Shown: in pieces, positions 35,396-44,022 of the stretch
Layout of the letters: every line of letters starts with the position of its first letter
Position numbering within the stretch: position 1 is the first letter of the stretch
Origin: an uncultured bacterium
GTDB lineage: Bacteria; Actinomycetota; Coriobacteriia; Coriobacteriales; Coriobacteriaceae
DNA: 64,000 nucleotides
Assembly (NCBI GenBank): GCA_905215385.1
Contig: CAJMPY010000010.1
Coordinates: forward strand, 1-64,000
Reading direction: 5' to 3'
Translations under genes and position numbers: made by a program
Notes under the pieces: model-generated
Databases searched by the model: none
Seen by the model: the letters and a program-made list of their open reading frames with translations, nothing else
What the model was told of the DNA's origin: nothing

Positions 35396-36172
35396 ATGTC
35401 TACGTTTTTGAATGCCAGCCCCATCTTTGGGCCCGTTCGCAGCCGTCGCCTTGGTCTCTCGCTCGGCGTCAACATGATGCCGGCCAGCGGCAAAATCTGC
35501 ACGTTCGACTGCATCTACTGCGAGAACGGCCTCAACGCCGAGCGCCCCTGCCATGAGCCGTATAACACGGCTGCCGTGGTACTCGAAGCGCTCGAGGCAA
35601 AGCTGCGCGAGATGGCAGCCGAGGGCGAGCTCCCCGATGTAATCACCTTCGCAGGCAACGGCGAGCCCACCGCCGCACCGGAGTTTCCACGGGCCATCGC
35701 CGGCGCCGTCGCACTGCGCGACGAGCTTGCCCCAAACTCCAAGATCGCCGTGCTCTCCAACGGCACACGCGCCGACCGCCCCGAGGTGCACGACGCGCTC
35801 ATGATGGTCGACGACAACATTCTTAAGCTCGATACCGTCGACCCGGCGTTTATCCAGCTGCTCGACCAGCCTGTTGGCCCCTACAACGTCGAACACCAGA
35901 TCGAGACGTTCGCAAGCTTTGACGGTCACGTTATTATCCAGACGATCTTTTTGACCGGCGAGTATCAGGGCAAGCTCATCGACAATACCGGCGAGGAGTA
36001 TGTTGCCCCCTGGCTCGCGGCGCTTGAGCGCATTCGTCCGCAGGAGGCGACCATCTACACGGTCGCGCGCGAGATACCAGTCGCCGGCCTTGCCAAAGCA
36101 GCGCCCGAGGTGCTCGACGCCATTGCCGCGCGCGTGCGCGCCCTCGGTATTCCCTGCCAGGTGAGCTACTAG
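35396..36172 (+). CDS. Radical SAM protein (COG0731-like)
   Basis: Radical SAM iron-sulfur enzyme of about 258 residues. The cluster motif is KICTFDCIYCENG (CxxxCxxC), preceded by FGPVRSRRLGLSLGVNMMP, a combination typical of the COG0731/TYW1-like small radical SAM proteins. TFAGNGEPTAAPEF is the SAM-binding GGE-type motif and VLSNGT the next strand. Start chosen at the ATG at 35396, nine bases after GAGGAG; an ATG two codons earlier is too close. No partner gene is adjacent; substrate not known. Confidence 0.85.
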   Translation: MSTFLNASPIFGPVRSRRLGLSLGVNMMPASGKICTFDCIYCENGLNAERPCHEPYNTAAVVLEALEAKLREMAAEGELPDVITFAGNGEPTAAPEFPRAIAGAVALRDELAPNSKIAVLSNGTRADRPEVHDALMMVDDNILKLDTVDPAFIQLLDQPVGPYNVEHQIETFASFDGHVIIQTIFLTGEYQGKLIDNTGEEYVAPWLAALERIRPQEATIYTVAREIPVAGLAKAAPEVLDAIAARVRALGIPCQVSY

Positions 36173-36204
36173 CGCGGCCGCCCGCCAGCAGCTAAATTAG
36201 CCCC

Positions 36205-36239
36205 ATCCCAAATGAGCTGGTCTGCGGGTGGGCTATACT
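36205..36239 (+). promoter_or_regulatory. Probable promoter of the methionine aminopeptidase gene
   Basis: ATCCCAAATGAGCTG (36205-36219) is followed by a TATACT -10 box (36234-36239), 25 bp before the start codon. It resembles the region before the OPT gene (1842-1871). Confidence 0.45.
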
Positions 36240-36264
36240 AGCTGCGGATGAAAGGAAGTTAGCC

Positions 36265-37152
36265 ATGTATGACAAAGGACCCGTGCCCGGCCGCAACGAC
36301 GCTTGCTGGTGCGGCAGCGGCAAGAAATACAAGAAATGCCATAGCGCCTTTGATGAGCGCCTCGAGCGCTTGTGGGAAGAAGGCTGGGAGGTTCTGCCTC
36401 GCACGCTCTACAAGACTCCCGCCGATATCGAGGGCATCAAGCGCTCGGCAGCCATCAACGTGGGCGTGCTCGATTATGTGGGCGAGCATATCGCCGCAGG
36501 CATGACCACCAACCAGATCGACCAGATGATCTACGACTACACCGTCGAGCACGGTGGCACGCCGGCCGACCTCAACTACGAGGGCTACCCCAAGAGCGTG
36601 TGCACCTCGATCAATGATGTGGTCTGCCACGGCATTCCCTGCGATACGGACGTGCTGCACGAGGGCGACATCATCAACGTGGACTGTTCCACGATCCTAG
36701 ACGGCTACTTTAGCGACTCGAGCCGCATGTTCTGCATCGGCGAGGTCTCGGCCGAGCGCCAGCGCCTAGTCGACGTGACCCGCGCCAGCGTGGAAGCGGG
36801 CCTGGCCGCCGTCAAGCCGTGGCTGCCGCTCTCTGTTATGGCCGAGGCCGTGCAAAAGACGGTCGAGGACGCCGGTTTTAGCGTGGTGTGCGAGTACGGC
36901 GGACACGGCATTGGCAAGGAGTTCCACGAGGACCCGTTTGTAGGCTTTACCACCGAGGCGCCCGATGTGGACACCATCATGGCTCCGGGCATGGTCTTTA
37001 CCATCGAGCCCATGGTCAATGCCGGAGCGCCCGACATCAAGATTAGCAAGGGTGACGGTTGGTGCGTGCGCACCAAGGACGGCAGCGATTCGGCCCAGTG
37101 CGAGGTACAGCTCGTGGTGACCGAGGACGGCTACGAGCTGCTGAGCTGGTAG
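36265..37152 (+). CDS. map: Methionine aminopeptidase with SEC-C zinc motif
   Basis: Type I methionine aminopeptidase (295 aa) removing the initiator Met. Residues 8-25 are a SEC-C zinc motif (PGRNDACWCGSGKKYKKCH). The peptidase part starts near residue 45. Metal ligands: two Asp in NVDCSTILDGYFSDSS, His in GGHGIGKEFHEDP, Glu in FTIEPM and Glu in AQCEVQLVVTEDG. The catalytic His of type I enzymes is in VCHGIP. AAGGAAG precedes the ATG. SEC-C-fused forms may bind the ribosome, as known for Gram-positive and mycobacterial relatives. Confidence 0.93.
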   Translation: MYDKGPVPGRNDACWCGSGKKYKKCHSAFDERLERLWEEGWEVLPRTLYKTPADIEGIKRSAAINVGVLDYVGEHIAAGMTTNQIDQMIYDYTVEHGGTPADLNYEGYPKSVCTSINDVVCHGIPCDTDVLHEGDIINVDCSTILDGYFSDSSRMFCIGEVSAERQRLVDVTRASVEAGLAAVKPWLPLSVMAEAVQKTVEDAGFSVVCEYGGHGIGKEFHEDPFVGFTTEAPDVDTIMAPGMVFTIEPMVNAGAPDIKISKGDGWCVRTKDGSDSAQCEVQLVVTEDGYELLSW

Positions 37153-37160
37153 CCGTGGAT

Positions 37161-37208
37161 GCGCCGGATGCTGACGGGCACGCTCGTCTAGCATCCGGCG
37201 TTTTTGTT
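37161..37208 (+). terminator. Terminator of map
   Basis: CGCCGGATGCT pairs with AGCATCCGGCG, followed by TTTTTGTTTG. Confidence 0.9.
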
Positions 37209-37228
37209 TGAACGTTTTGCCTGATAAA

Positions 37229-37263
37229 ACCCGCCAAAATAAACCTGTCCCTTTTTGGCGGGT
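37229..37263 (+). repeat. GTCCC-tag hairpin, copy 3
   Basis: ACCCGCCAAAA pairs with TTTTGGCGGGT around a loop containing AACCTGTCCC. Compared with the copy at 44703, C-G pairs in the stem are changed to T-A on both sides, a compensatory change. It lies in the 5' leader of the dehydrogenase gene, 19 bp before its start. Confidence 0.8.
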
Positions 37264-37282
37264 CAAGCGGAAAGGACTGCTT

Positions 37283-38218
37283 GTGAACATCTTGGTTTTG
37301 CTGCCCGTCAACGACCACCATCGCGCAATTCTTGAGTCGAGCGCTCCGGACGAGGACTTTATCTACACGAGCGCCGACGCTATCACGCGCGAACAAGTCG
37401 CCAACGCTGACGTGATCTTGGGCAACATAGACCCTGCCCTGCTTACCGCATGCGAGCACCTCCAGCTGCTGCAACTACAGACCGCGGGCTATGACGATTA
37501 CTTGGCCGCCGGCACCGTGCCAGCCGACGCCAAACTGTCTTGCTCGGTGGGCGCCTACGGCCAGGCCGTGAGCGAGCACATGTTTGCCATGGTCCTTTCC
37601 ATGATGAAGCGTCTGCCTGGCTATCACGACTTGCAGCGCGAGCATCGCTGGGAGGATTTGGGGCCGGTCACTTCGCTCAAAAATGCCAATGTGCTCGTGC
37701 TGGGCGCGGGCGATATCGGCGGCCACTTCGCCACGCTCTGCCGCAGCATGGGTGCACACGTCCGCGGCATCAAGCGCCATCCGCTCGTCTACCCCATCGT
37801 GTTTGAGGACATGGACGGCATGGACGCCCTACCCGAGCGCCTGGCCGAGGCCGACATCGTCGCATCCTTTATGCCCAGCACGCCCGAGACCCGCGGTCTG
37901 GCGAACGCCGAGTTCTTCGCCGCGATGAAGCCGGGCGCCTTCTTTGCCAACGGCGGCCGCGGCGACCTTGTGGTTGCCGACGACTTAGTTGCGGCACTCG
38001 AGTCCGGGCACCTTGCCGGTGCCGCGGTCGACGTCATCGACCCCGAGCCGCTGCCCGCGACAAGCCCGCTGTGGGATGTGCCCAACATGCTCATCACGCC
38101 GCACGTCTCCGGCTGGTTCCACCTGGCAGCCACGCTCAACAACGTCGTCGACATCGCCGCGGAGAATCTGCGTCACCTGCAGGCCGGCGAGACGCTACAT
38201 TGTTGGATTGAGCACTAA
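37283..38218 (+). CDS. D-isomer-specific 2-hydroxyacid dehydrogenase
   Basis: NAD-dependent oxidoreductase of 311 residues. The Rossmann motif is NVLVLGAGDIGGHFATLCRS with GxGxxG at about 133-138. Catalytic residues of the family: Arg in NGGRGDLVVADDLV, Glu in DVIDPEPLP, and His in ITPHVSGW. The start is a GTG at 37283, six bases after AAAGGA; no ATG in frame fits the family N-terminus NILVLLPVND. The gene follows map beyond a terminator and a GTCCC-tag hairpin. Which keto acid it reduces cannot be told. Confidence 0.88.
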   Translation: MNILVLLPVNDHHRAILESSAPDEDFIYTSADAITREQVANADVILGNIDPALLTACEHLQLLQLQTAGYDDYLAAGTVPADAKLSCSVGAYGQAVSEHMFAMVLSMMKRLPGYHDLQREHRWEDLGPVTSLKNANVLVLGAGDIGGHFATLCRSMGAHVRGIKRHPLVYPIVFEDMDGMDALPERLAEADIVASFMPSTPETRGLANAEFFAAMKPGAFFANGGRGDLVVADDLVAALESGHLAGAAVDVIDPEPLPATSPLWDVPNMLITPHVSGWFHLAATLNNVVDIAAENLRHLQAGETLHCWIEH

Positions 38219-38220
38219 GA

Positions 38221-38247
38221 ATTACGCCGTTTTACAAACGGCGTAAT
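38221..38247. terminator. Hairpin just after the dehydrogenase gene
   Basis: ATTACGCCGTTT-taca-AACGGCGTAAT forms an 11-bp perfect stem three bases after the stop codon, but without a T-run. Confidence 0.5.
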
Positions 38248-38261
38248 GAGCCGACGCTGCG

Positions 38262-38535
38262 ACTGGGGAGGCCGGGGCTATCCGTCTTCTTGCTGCGGGT
38301 GCCTGGGGCGGGGTTCGGCGTGCATTTTTGGGAATATTCAGTGCCCGAGGGGGCTGCATACCGGATTCTGGGCGAAAGGCAGGCGCCGCGGGCAGCAACC
38401 TGTGGAAAATGAGCGGTCCTCGGGGCGTTGGGGGTGCGAAATCGGGACATTCGGCGCGGTTTCGCGCGCCCGTTCTTGCGCCTGTGGGCCCCGGATGCTG
38501 AATATTCCGGAATTTGCACGGCGCCCCCAGGGGTA
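38262..38535. repeat. Direct-repeat leader plus 235-bp imperfect palindrome
   Basis: 38262-38306 recurs with about four changes at 42671-42715 (both begin ACTGGGGAGGCC and contain CGTCTTCTTGCTGCGGGTGC). It is followed by a large inverted repeat: 38319-38341 (with GGGAATATTCAG) against 38498-38520 (CTGAATATTCC), extended outward by further GC-rich pairing to about 38300 and 38535. This fills most of the 448-bp gene-free stretch 38219-38666. Confidence 0.7.
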
Positions 38536-38551
38536 CCTGTGGGCGGAAAGC

Positions 38552-38588
38552 GACCGACCCACCGAAATATGCAATCGGCGGGTCGGTT
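38552..38588. repeat. Short GC hairpin before the M18 gene end
   Basis: ACCGACCCACCG pairs with CGGCGGGTCGGT (one bulge or mismatch). It is 80 bp past the M18 aminopeptidase stop and may be its terminator, although the minus-strand side has no T-run. Confidence 0.5.
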
Positions 38589-38666
38589 TATGCATATATC
38601 CGATTGCGGACGCGTCGGCAGCACCTCAGAACCTGAATCCCTAAACATGTCCCTTCTTGATAGGTT

Positions 38667-40052
38667 TTAGAGCTCCACGCTTTCGGCGCCGTTGATGGTT
38701 AGGTTGCGCTCGTAGAAGGCGGTGAGGGCGCGGATGGCGTACATCACGTCGCGCACGCCGCCGGTCTCGTAGCTCGAGTGCATGGCAAGCTGCGGCAGGC
38801 CCACGTCCACGGCATGCATGCTCGCCTGCATGTTCGACAGGTTGCCGAGCGTGGAGCCACCCGCCATATCGCTCTTGTTTGCGAAGGCCTGCGTGGGCAC
38901 GTCGGCGTCATCGCAGATGGCCTGGAACACCGCGCGACTAAAGGCATCGGTGCAGTAGTGCTGGTTGGCGGCCTCCTTGATGACGATGCCGCCGTTGAGC
39001 ACAACCTGGTTGCGGGCGTCGCACTTCTCGGCGTGGTTGGGGTGCACGGCATGCGCGTTGTCGCAGCTCACGAGCATCGAAGCGGCAAGCGCACGGTGGT
39101 ACGACTCGTCGTCAAAGCCCAGCGAGCCGTTAATGCGGCGCAGTGCATCGGCCAAGAACGTCGACATGGCGCCCTGCTTGGTCTCGGAGCCAACCTCCTC
39201 ATTATCAAAGCAGCAGAAGACCGAAACGTCGTGCGCGTTCTCGGCACCCAAAAATGCCTGCAGCGAGGTGTAGGCGCAGGCCAGGTCGTCGAGCTTGGGC
39301 GTCGAGATAAACTCGTCGGCCCAGCCCCAAATGCGCGCATCCTGACGATTGACCAGGAACAGATCGCGGCCCAAAATTTGCTCGGGCTCAACGTCCAGTT
39401 CGTCGGCGATCAGGGCGTCAAAATCTCCCTGCTTAAGGTCACCGGCGCTGATGAGCGGGCACAGGTCGACGGCGCGATTGGGAGCAAAGCCCTCGTTAAC
39501 GCCGCGGTTCATATGGATAGCAAGGCTCGGGATAATAGCGACCTCGCGCTCGGTGGCAAGCAGACGACTCTCGATACGGTCGCCCTCGCGTACCAACACG
39601 CGGCCCGCGAGTGCCAGCGGACGATCGAACCAGGTGTAGTCGATCATGCCGCCGTAGGCCTCGGTGTTCAGGCGCAGCGTCTCGCCCGCGCCGTCAAGCT
39701 CAGGCACGGCCTTGACCTTAAACGTCGGCGAATCGCTGTGCGACGCCGTGAGCTGAAAATGATAGTCGCCGGCAACGCCGTCCTCGCCCCACGTAGCAGC
39801 CAGGTCCTCGCCCACCTTAAAGGCAACAACGCTCGAGGTATTGCGCTGCGTGTAATAACGCCCGCCTGGTTCGATGTCCCACGCCGCATTCTCGGGCAGG
39901 TAGGTAAAGCCCGCCTCGTCGAGCTCGGCCATAATGGTCGCCGCCGTATGGAACATGCTGGGGCATGCCTCGATAAAGTCGATAAGGTCGTTGGCGGCCT
40001 CGATATCGTCGGCCGTCACATGCACGCGCTCGGGCGTTTCCTGATCCGTCAT
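38667..40052 (-). CDS. apeB: M18-family aminopeptidase
   Basis: Zinc aminopeptidase of about 461 residues, M18 family (aspartyl or general aminopeptidase). Ligands and catalytic residues are seen as LTASHSDSPTFKVK (His), LDDLACAYTSLQAF (bridging Asp), CFDNEEVGSETKQGA (catalytic and ligand Glu) and the C-terminal LAMHSSYETGG (His). Length and order are normal. GAAAGGGGAG precedes the ATG at 40052; in-frame codons upstream to 40163 have no ribosome site. Divergent from the Ntn hydrolase-like gene. The symbol follows common usage for this family. Confidence 0.9.
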   Translation of the reverse strand: MTDQETPERVHVTADDIEAANDLIDFIEACPSMFHTAATIMAELDEAGFTYLPENAAWDIEPGGRYYTQRNTSSVVAFKVGEDLAATWGEDGVAGDYHFQLTASHSDSPTFKVKAVPELDGAGETLRLNTEAYGGMIDYTWFDRPLALAGRVLVREGDRIESRLLATEREVAIIPSLAIHMNRGVNEGFAPNRAVDLCPLISAGDLKQGDFDALIADELDVEPEQILGRDLFLVNRQDARIWGWADEFISTPKLDDLACAYTSLQAFLGAENAHDVSVFCCFDNEEVGSETKQGAMSTFLADALRRINGSLGFDDESYHRALAASMLVSCDNAHAVHPNHAEKCDARNQVVLNGGIVIKEAANQHYCTDAFSRAVFQAICDDADVPTQAFANKSDMAGGSTLGNLSNMQASMHAVDVGLPQLAMHSSYETGGVRDVMYAIRALTAFYERNLTINGAESVEL

Positions 40053-40213
40053 GCTCTCCCCTTTCGCTGGGTTGATGGTCCCCTCCAGCATACCCCGCCA
40101 CGCCAGTGCCGCACTCTTCATTCCGTGCTTAATTCCGCACCGCTCACCAAGTTGAGCCATCATGCCCGCGCTCCTTTTGCGACAATTGCGCCAACAGGAC
40201 GAGAGGAGCCGTC

Positions 40214-41299
40214 ATGAAGCCACGTAACATTGCCATCGCCTGCGGTGTCGCGGGAGCCGCCGTCGGCCTTGCCGCTGCCACCGGCATCGTTTACCGCAAG
40301 CAAATCAAGTCCGTCGCGTCGCTCAAACGCTTGACCGACTATGCGGATGGCTATGACCTGTACGCAATCGACATCGCCTACGGCTACGATCTTGATCGCA
40401 TCATCGCCGCTGGCGTGTGCGACGATCAGGCCTACATCGATGCCGTGGTGGCGCAGGTGCTGCCCGGTGCGCCGGCACATGTCCAGGCGCCCCAGTTTGC
40501 CTGCAGCGCTTTTGCCGCCGTAGATGCCGAAGGCCGCGTGCGCACCGGTCGCAATTACGACTTTAAGGACGACACCTCGGTGCTGCTGGTGCGCAATCAC
40601 CCACGCGGCGGCTATGCCTCCATCGGGTTTGCCGCCCTTAACAACCTGGGCGATAACACTCCGCTTGACTCCGTCGCCGGACGTGCCGCCGCACTCATGG
40701 GCCCGTTTACCCAGCTCGACGGTGTTAACAAATGCGGCGTGTCCATTGCCGTACTCACTCTGGATTCCAAGCCCTGTGACCAGGACACGCAACGCCCCGT
40801 CATCAACACTTCGCTCGCCATCCGTCTGGTGCTCGACCGCGCGGCCACCACGCAGGAGGCCGTCGACCTGCTTTCTGCCTACGACATGCACGCCATGGCC
40901 GGACGCGACTATCACTTCTTTATCAACGACGCCGCCGGTGACGCGCGGGTGGTGGAGTGGGATCCGCGCGATCCCGACCGTGCATGCAAGGCGACGCCCG
41001 TACGCCAGGTCACGAACTTCTACGCCTGCTATGGCGACGAAGTGCTGCCCAACCAAAAGAATGGCGAGCTGGGCCATGGCAAGGAGCGCGCCATCGCCAT
41101 CGCCGATGTCCTCGACGCCCATACCGGCGCCCAAGACGAGGCAGTCGCTTGGAAGGCCCTACGCGCTGCGGCGCAAGAGCCCAATCCGGAAGACATCACC
41201 AGCAACACGCAGTGGTCGGTCGTCTTCGACAACACCGAGCCCGCTGCCGCCATCACGCTGCGCCGCCACTGGGGCGACGTCGACGCCTTCGCGCTGTAA
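40214..41299 (+). CDS. Linear amide C-N hydrolase (choloylglycine-hydrolase-like Ntn enzyme)
   Basis: Protein of 361 residues with an N-terminal membrane anchor or signal (IACGVAGAAVGLAAATGIVY after a basic start). The Ntn core begins near residue 96 at FACSAFAAVDAEGRVRTGRNYDF; the Cys in ACSAF is the likely nucleophile, exposed only after cleavage, and the GRNYDF block is shared with choloylglycine hydrolase and acyl-CoA:6-APA acyltransferase relatives. FFINDAAGDARVVEW follows as in the family. A true bile-salt hydrolase has Cys at position 2, so bile-salt activity is not supported. Probably cell-surface. GAGAGGAG precedes the ATG. Confidence 0.75.
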   Translation: MKPRNIAIACGVAGAAVGLAAATGIVYRKQIKSVASLKRLTDYADGYDLYAIDIAYGYDLDRIIAAGVCDDQAYIDAVVAQVLPGAPAHVQAPQFACSAFAAVDAEGRVRTGRNYDFKDDTSVLLVRNHPRGGYASIGFAALNNLGDNTPLDSVAGRAAALMGPFTQLDGVNKCGVSIAVLTLDSKPCDQDTQRPVINTSLAIRLVLDRAATTQEAVDLLSAYDMHAMAGRDYHFFINDAAGDARVVEWDPRDPDRACKATPVRQVTNFYACYGDEVLPNQKNGELGHGKERAIAIADVLDAHTGAQDEAVAWKALRAAAQEPNPEDITSNTQWSVVFDNTEPAAAITLRRHWGDVDAFAL

Positions 41300-41367
41300 G
41301 GAGCTGGCACCGTCGTCCTTACGCTCGCCTGACGTTGCTTACATTTCTATACGCTTGAGCTAACACG

Positions 41368-41401
41368 TTTTACCCCCGCATCAACAGTGTGCGGGGGTAA
41401 A
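41368..41401. terminator. Perfect 12-bp hairpin upstream of pfk
   Basis: TTTACCCCCGCA-tcaacagtg-TGCGGGGGTAAA. It lies about 70 bp after the amidase gene and 38 bp before pfk, and CTTAT follows. Terminator or leader hairpin. Confidence 0.6.
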
Positions 41402-41439
41402 CTTATGCGCATGTTATAACTTGCCCGGAAGGATTCATC

Positions 41440-42519
41440 ATGCTCAGGATCGGTCTTCTTACCAGTGGCGGCGACTGCCAGGCGCTCAACGCCACCATGC
41501 GCGGCATTGTCAAAACGCTTATGACCAATAGCAAAGAGCCTATCGAAATCTATGGTTTTGAGGATGGCTACCAGGGCCTTATCTACAGCAGGTTCCGCGT
41601 CATGACGCCCGCCGATTTTAGCGGCATCCTCACCCGCGGCGGCACCATCCTGGGCACGAGCCGCACGCCGTTCAAGCGCCTGGACATTCCCGAGGCCGAC
41701 GGCGTCGAGAAGGTGCCCGCAATGGTCCACACCTATCATAAACTGCAGCTCGACTGCCTGTTTATGCTGGGCGGCAACGGATCCACCAAGACCGCCAACC
41801 GCCTGCGCGAAGAAGGCCTCAACGTTATCGCCCTGCCCAAGACCATCGATAACGACACCTGGGGCACCGAGTTGACGTTTGGCTTTACGAGCGCCATCGA
41901 CGTCGCCACCAAGTGCATCGACGACATCCACACCACTGCCTCGAGTCACGGCCGCGTGTTTGTCATCGAGATCATGGGCCACAAGGTCGGTTGGATTCCG
42001 CTGTATGCCGGCGTCGCGGGCGGCGCGGACGTCATCTTGATTCCCGAGATCCCCTACGACATGGACAACGTCATCAAGACCATCGAGCATCGCATGGAGA
42101 CCGGCAGCCGCTTTACCATCGTAGCCGTCGCCGAGGGCGCTATCTCCAAGGAGGACGCAGCGCTGCCCAAGAAGGAGTACAAGAAAAAGCTCGCCGAGCG
42201 CACGAGTCCGTCGATCGTCTACGACATCGCCAAGGAGATCGAGGCCAAGACTGGTCGCGAGACCCGCGTCGCCATCCCCGGCCACACGCAGCGCGGCGGC
42301 CAACCCGACGCCCAGGACCGCATCTTTGCGACCCAGTGCGGCGTCGAGGCGGCACTGGGGTGCCTACGCGGCGAGTTTGGCTACATGATTGCCCTGCGTG
42401 ACGGCAAGATGTGCCACATGCCGCTCGAGGAGGTCGCCGGCAAGCTCAAGTTTGTCGACCCCCAGAGCGATCTGGTGCGCGAGGCCAAGGCGTTGGGCAT
42501 CAGCTTCGGCGACGAATAG
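41440..42519 (+). CDS. pfkA: 6-phosphofructokinase (mixed ATP/PPi group)
   Basis: Glycolytic enzyme of 359 residues phosphorylating fructose-6-phosphate. LTSGGDCQALNATMRG is the N-terminal nucleotide motif, GGNGS (111-115) and PKTIDND (133-139) form the active site, and MGHKVGWIPLYAGVAGGAD and PGHTQRGGQPDAQDR bind substrate. The residue pair that separates the classes is Gly in GGNGS (as in ATP-dependent enzymes) with Lys in PKTIDND (as in PPi-dependent ones). From what is known of actinobacterial group III enzymes this pair goes with ATP use. GGAAGG precedes the ATG. Confidence 0.92.
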   Translation: MLRIGLLTSGGDCQALNATMRGIVKTLMTNSKEPIEIYGFEDGYQGLIYSRFRVMTPADFSGILTRGGTILGTSRTPFKRLDIPEADGVEKVPAMVHTYHKLQLDCLFMLGGNGSTKTANRLREEGLNVIALPKTIDNDTWGTELTFGFTSAIDVATKCIDDIHTTASSHGRVFVIEIMGHKVGWIPLYAGVAGGADVILIPEIPYDMDNVIKTIEHRMETGSRFTIVAVAEGAISKEDAALPKKEYKKKLAERTSPSIVYDIAKEIEAKTGRETRVAIPGHTQRGGQPDAQDRIFATQCGVEAALGCLRGEFGYMIALRDGKMCHMPLEEVAGKLKFVDPQSDLVREAKALGISFGDE

Positions 42520-42542
42520 CCTCGGCTGGAACTGCTCTCATC

Positions 42543-42663
42543 GGAGGACCCAGGACTTACCTCCCAAATCGTCCTCGGACATGTCAGGACCCCGCTGCGC
42601 GCTTCGCGCGGCGGGGTCCTTCCGTCCTGCGGAAAGATTTGGGAGGCAAGCCCTGGGACCTCC
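42543..42663 (+). repeat. Type A structured element after pfk
   Basis: Outer arms 42543-42570 and 42636-42663 (28 bp, three mismatches). Directly inside are GTCCTCG (42571-42577) and CTGCGGAAA (42627-42635). The inner stem AGGACCCCGC... with GCGGGGTCCT is capped by a TTCG-containing loop. It begins 23 bp after the pfk stop codon in the sense direction and has no T-run. The same core occurs at 51830-51956 and 57288-57416. Confidence 0.85.
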
Positions 42664-42670
42664 TGCGGTA

Positions 42671-42715
42671 ACTGGGGAGGCCGAGGCTATTCGTCTTCTT
42701 GCTGCGGGTGCGTGG
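42671..42715 (+). repeat. Second copy of the 45-bp leader repeat
   Basis: Matches 38262-38306 with about four changes. It is followed by ATTTTGGGATGTTGCAG, resembling ATTTTTGGGAATATTCAG at the same place in the first copy, and by a weak partial palindrome to about 42780. The rest of the gap to 42912 shows nothing further. Confidence 0.65.
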
Positions 42716-42912
42716 GCTGAGATTTTGGGATGTTGCAGGCTCTTAGCTGAGAGCAGCACTGACATTTGTCCTGAAATGGCTGGTCGTTAGGGGTTGCTAC
42801 CGGTAGTTGCGGTAGGGTTGGGGCAGATTCTAACTAGAAATGGTGGTCGCCACCGGTTGTTCTCGGCATACTCGGCTCATTCGATTACGGTCACCACACG
42901 AAAGAAACCACC

Positions 42913-43851
42913 ATGGATCTTGCGATGGCACAGCGCCTCGTCGATCGCCGCAAAGCCGCTGGGCTTTCTCAAGAGGCACTTGCTGCACAGCTGGGCGTAA
43001 GCCGCCAGGCTGTCAGTAAATGGGAGCGCAGCGAATCCTCGCCCGATACCGATAACCTTATTGCACTCGCCGCGCTGTATGGCGTGTCGCTGGATGAGCT
43101 GCTGTATGGGGAGGCGGTGGATAGCACTGATGACTCGCAAGCTGATGATGAGACACAGAACAGCAACGCCGGCACCAAAGCTTCAGATAAGGCTGAAGAG
43201 GCTGAGGCTTCTGCCGAGCACGCCGATTGCGGCGACAAACCACTTGTCGATATTTCCCTCGCGCGCGGTATCCACGTCATTGATCCCAATAAAGGCGAAG
43301 AGGTCCATGTTGGCTGGAGTGGCATCCATGTGACCAACGAGCGCAAGGGCGAAGAGGTGCATGTGGGGCCGGGCGGCGTGCATATCGATACGCTTGAGGA
43401 CGATGGACATAGCGTGCGCACCAATGACGACGGCACCGTCACCATCGACGGTGAGACGTTTTCCAGCTGGAAGGAAGCACACGACAAGCTCGACCATCAT
43501 GGCAAACATTTCCACACCAAGGTCGGTCGTGCGTGGAACAAGTTTCCCTTCCCCGCACTTGTCGCTCTCGCCTATCTGGTGCTCGGCATTGTCTACGGCA
43601 CATGGGCTACGGGACTCTTCCTCGTCTTTTTGATTCCCGTCTATTACGCGCTTGGCGACTTTATCGACCAACGCCGCTTATCTAAGCTGATCGATGTCGT
43701 CTATTCAGTCAGTGCCGAGGCATGGTTCCTCTACATGTGGCTTTGCCTGGAGCAACCCCATCCCGCCTGGGTAATACTCATCACCATCCCGGTCGTAAAA
43801 GCACTCATGCGTTGGTGCCGCAAACAATGGAAGCATCGCAAACAGGCCTAA
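42913..43851 (+). CDS. XRE-family regulator with C-terminal membrane helices
   Basis: Membrane-bound regulator (312 aa). Residues 1-65 are a Cro/C1 helix-turn-helix (GLSQEALAAQLGVSRQAVSK, then WERSESSPDTDNLIALAALY). A charged linker rich in D, E and A follows. Residues about 128-160 hold an internal repeat: KGEEVHVGWSGIHVTNE and KGEEVHVGPGGVHIDT. Three to four hydrophobic segments occupy the last 100 residues (ALVALAYLVLGIVYG; LFLVFLIPVYYALG; WVILITIPVVKAL). A sensor that ties membrane state to transcription is plausible. No specific target is evident nearby. Confidence 0.83.
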   Translation: MDLAMAQRLVDRRKAAGLSQEALAAQLGVSRQAVSKWERSESSPDTDNLIALAALYGVSLDELLYGEAVDSTDDSQADDETQNSNAGTKASDKAEEAEASAEHADCGDKPLVDISLARGIHVIDPNKGEEVHVGWSGIHVTNERKGEEVHVGPGGVHIDTLEDDGHSVRTNDDGTVTIDGETFSSWKEAHDKLDHHGKHFHTKVGRAWNKFPFPALVALAYLVLGIVYGTWATGLFLVFLIPVYYALGDFIDQRRLSKLIDVVYSVSAEAWFLYMWLCLEQPHPAWVILITIPVVKALMRWCRKQWKHRKQA

Positions 43852-43900
43852 ACCACCCCAACCAGCCAGCGCCACTCATCCGACACCGCCCGCCCCTTCC

Positions 43901-43969
43901 AAGTTGCGGTGATATAGTTCCGGTTTTAGCCTTGAGTAGTCGAGTTTAGGAACTATTCCACCGCAACTT
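43901..43969. repeat. 21-bp inverted repeat after the XRE gene
   Basis: AAGTTGCGGTGATATAGTTCC (43901-43921, 21 bp; first 20 shown as AAGTTGCGGTGATATAGTTC) pairs with 43949-43969 with two mismatches. It lies 49 bp after the XRE stop codon, without a T-run. Confidence 0.75.
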
Positions 43970-44022
43970 ACGAATGATCGGAGCGGCTACAGCACAAGCG
44001 TCGGCGTTCGTTTGATGGTCCG

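Noticed and set aside
38232..38648. Overlapping frames of 130-138 codons on both strands
   Set aside because: They span a large palindrome and direct repeat, have Arg/Gly/Pro-rich random composition and no ribosome sites.
40214..41299. Bile-salt hydrolase
   Set aside because: The GRNYDF block is shared, but the nucleophile Cys lies near residue 97 behind a membrane anchor rather than at position 2, so only a general linear amide hydrolase call is supported.
42543..42663. Ordinary intrinsic terminator of pfk
   Set aside because: The position fits, but the 28-bp stem is far longer than usual, there is no T-run, and the internal core words recur in two other elements.
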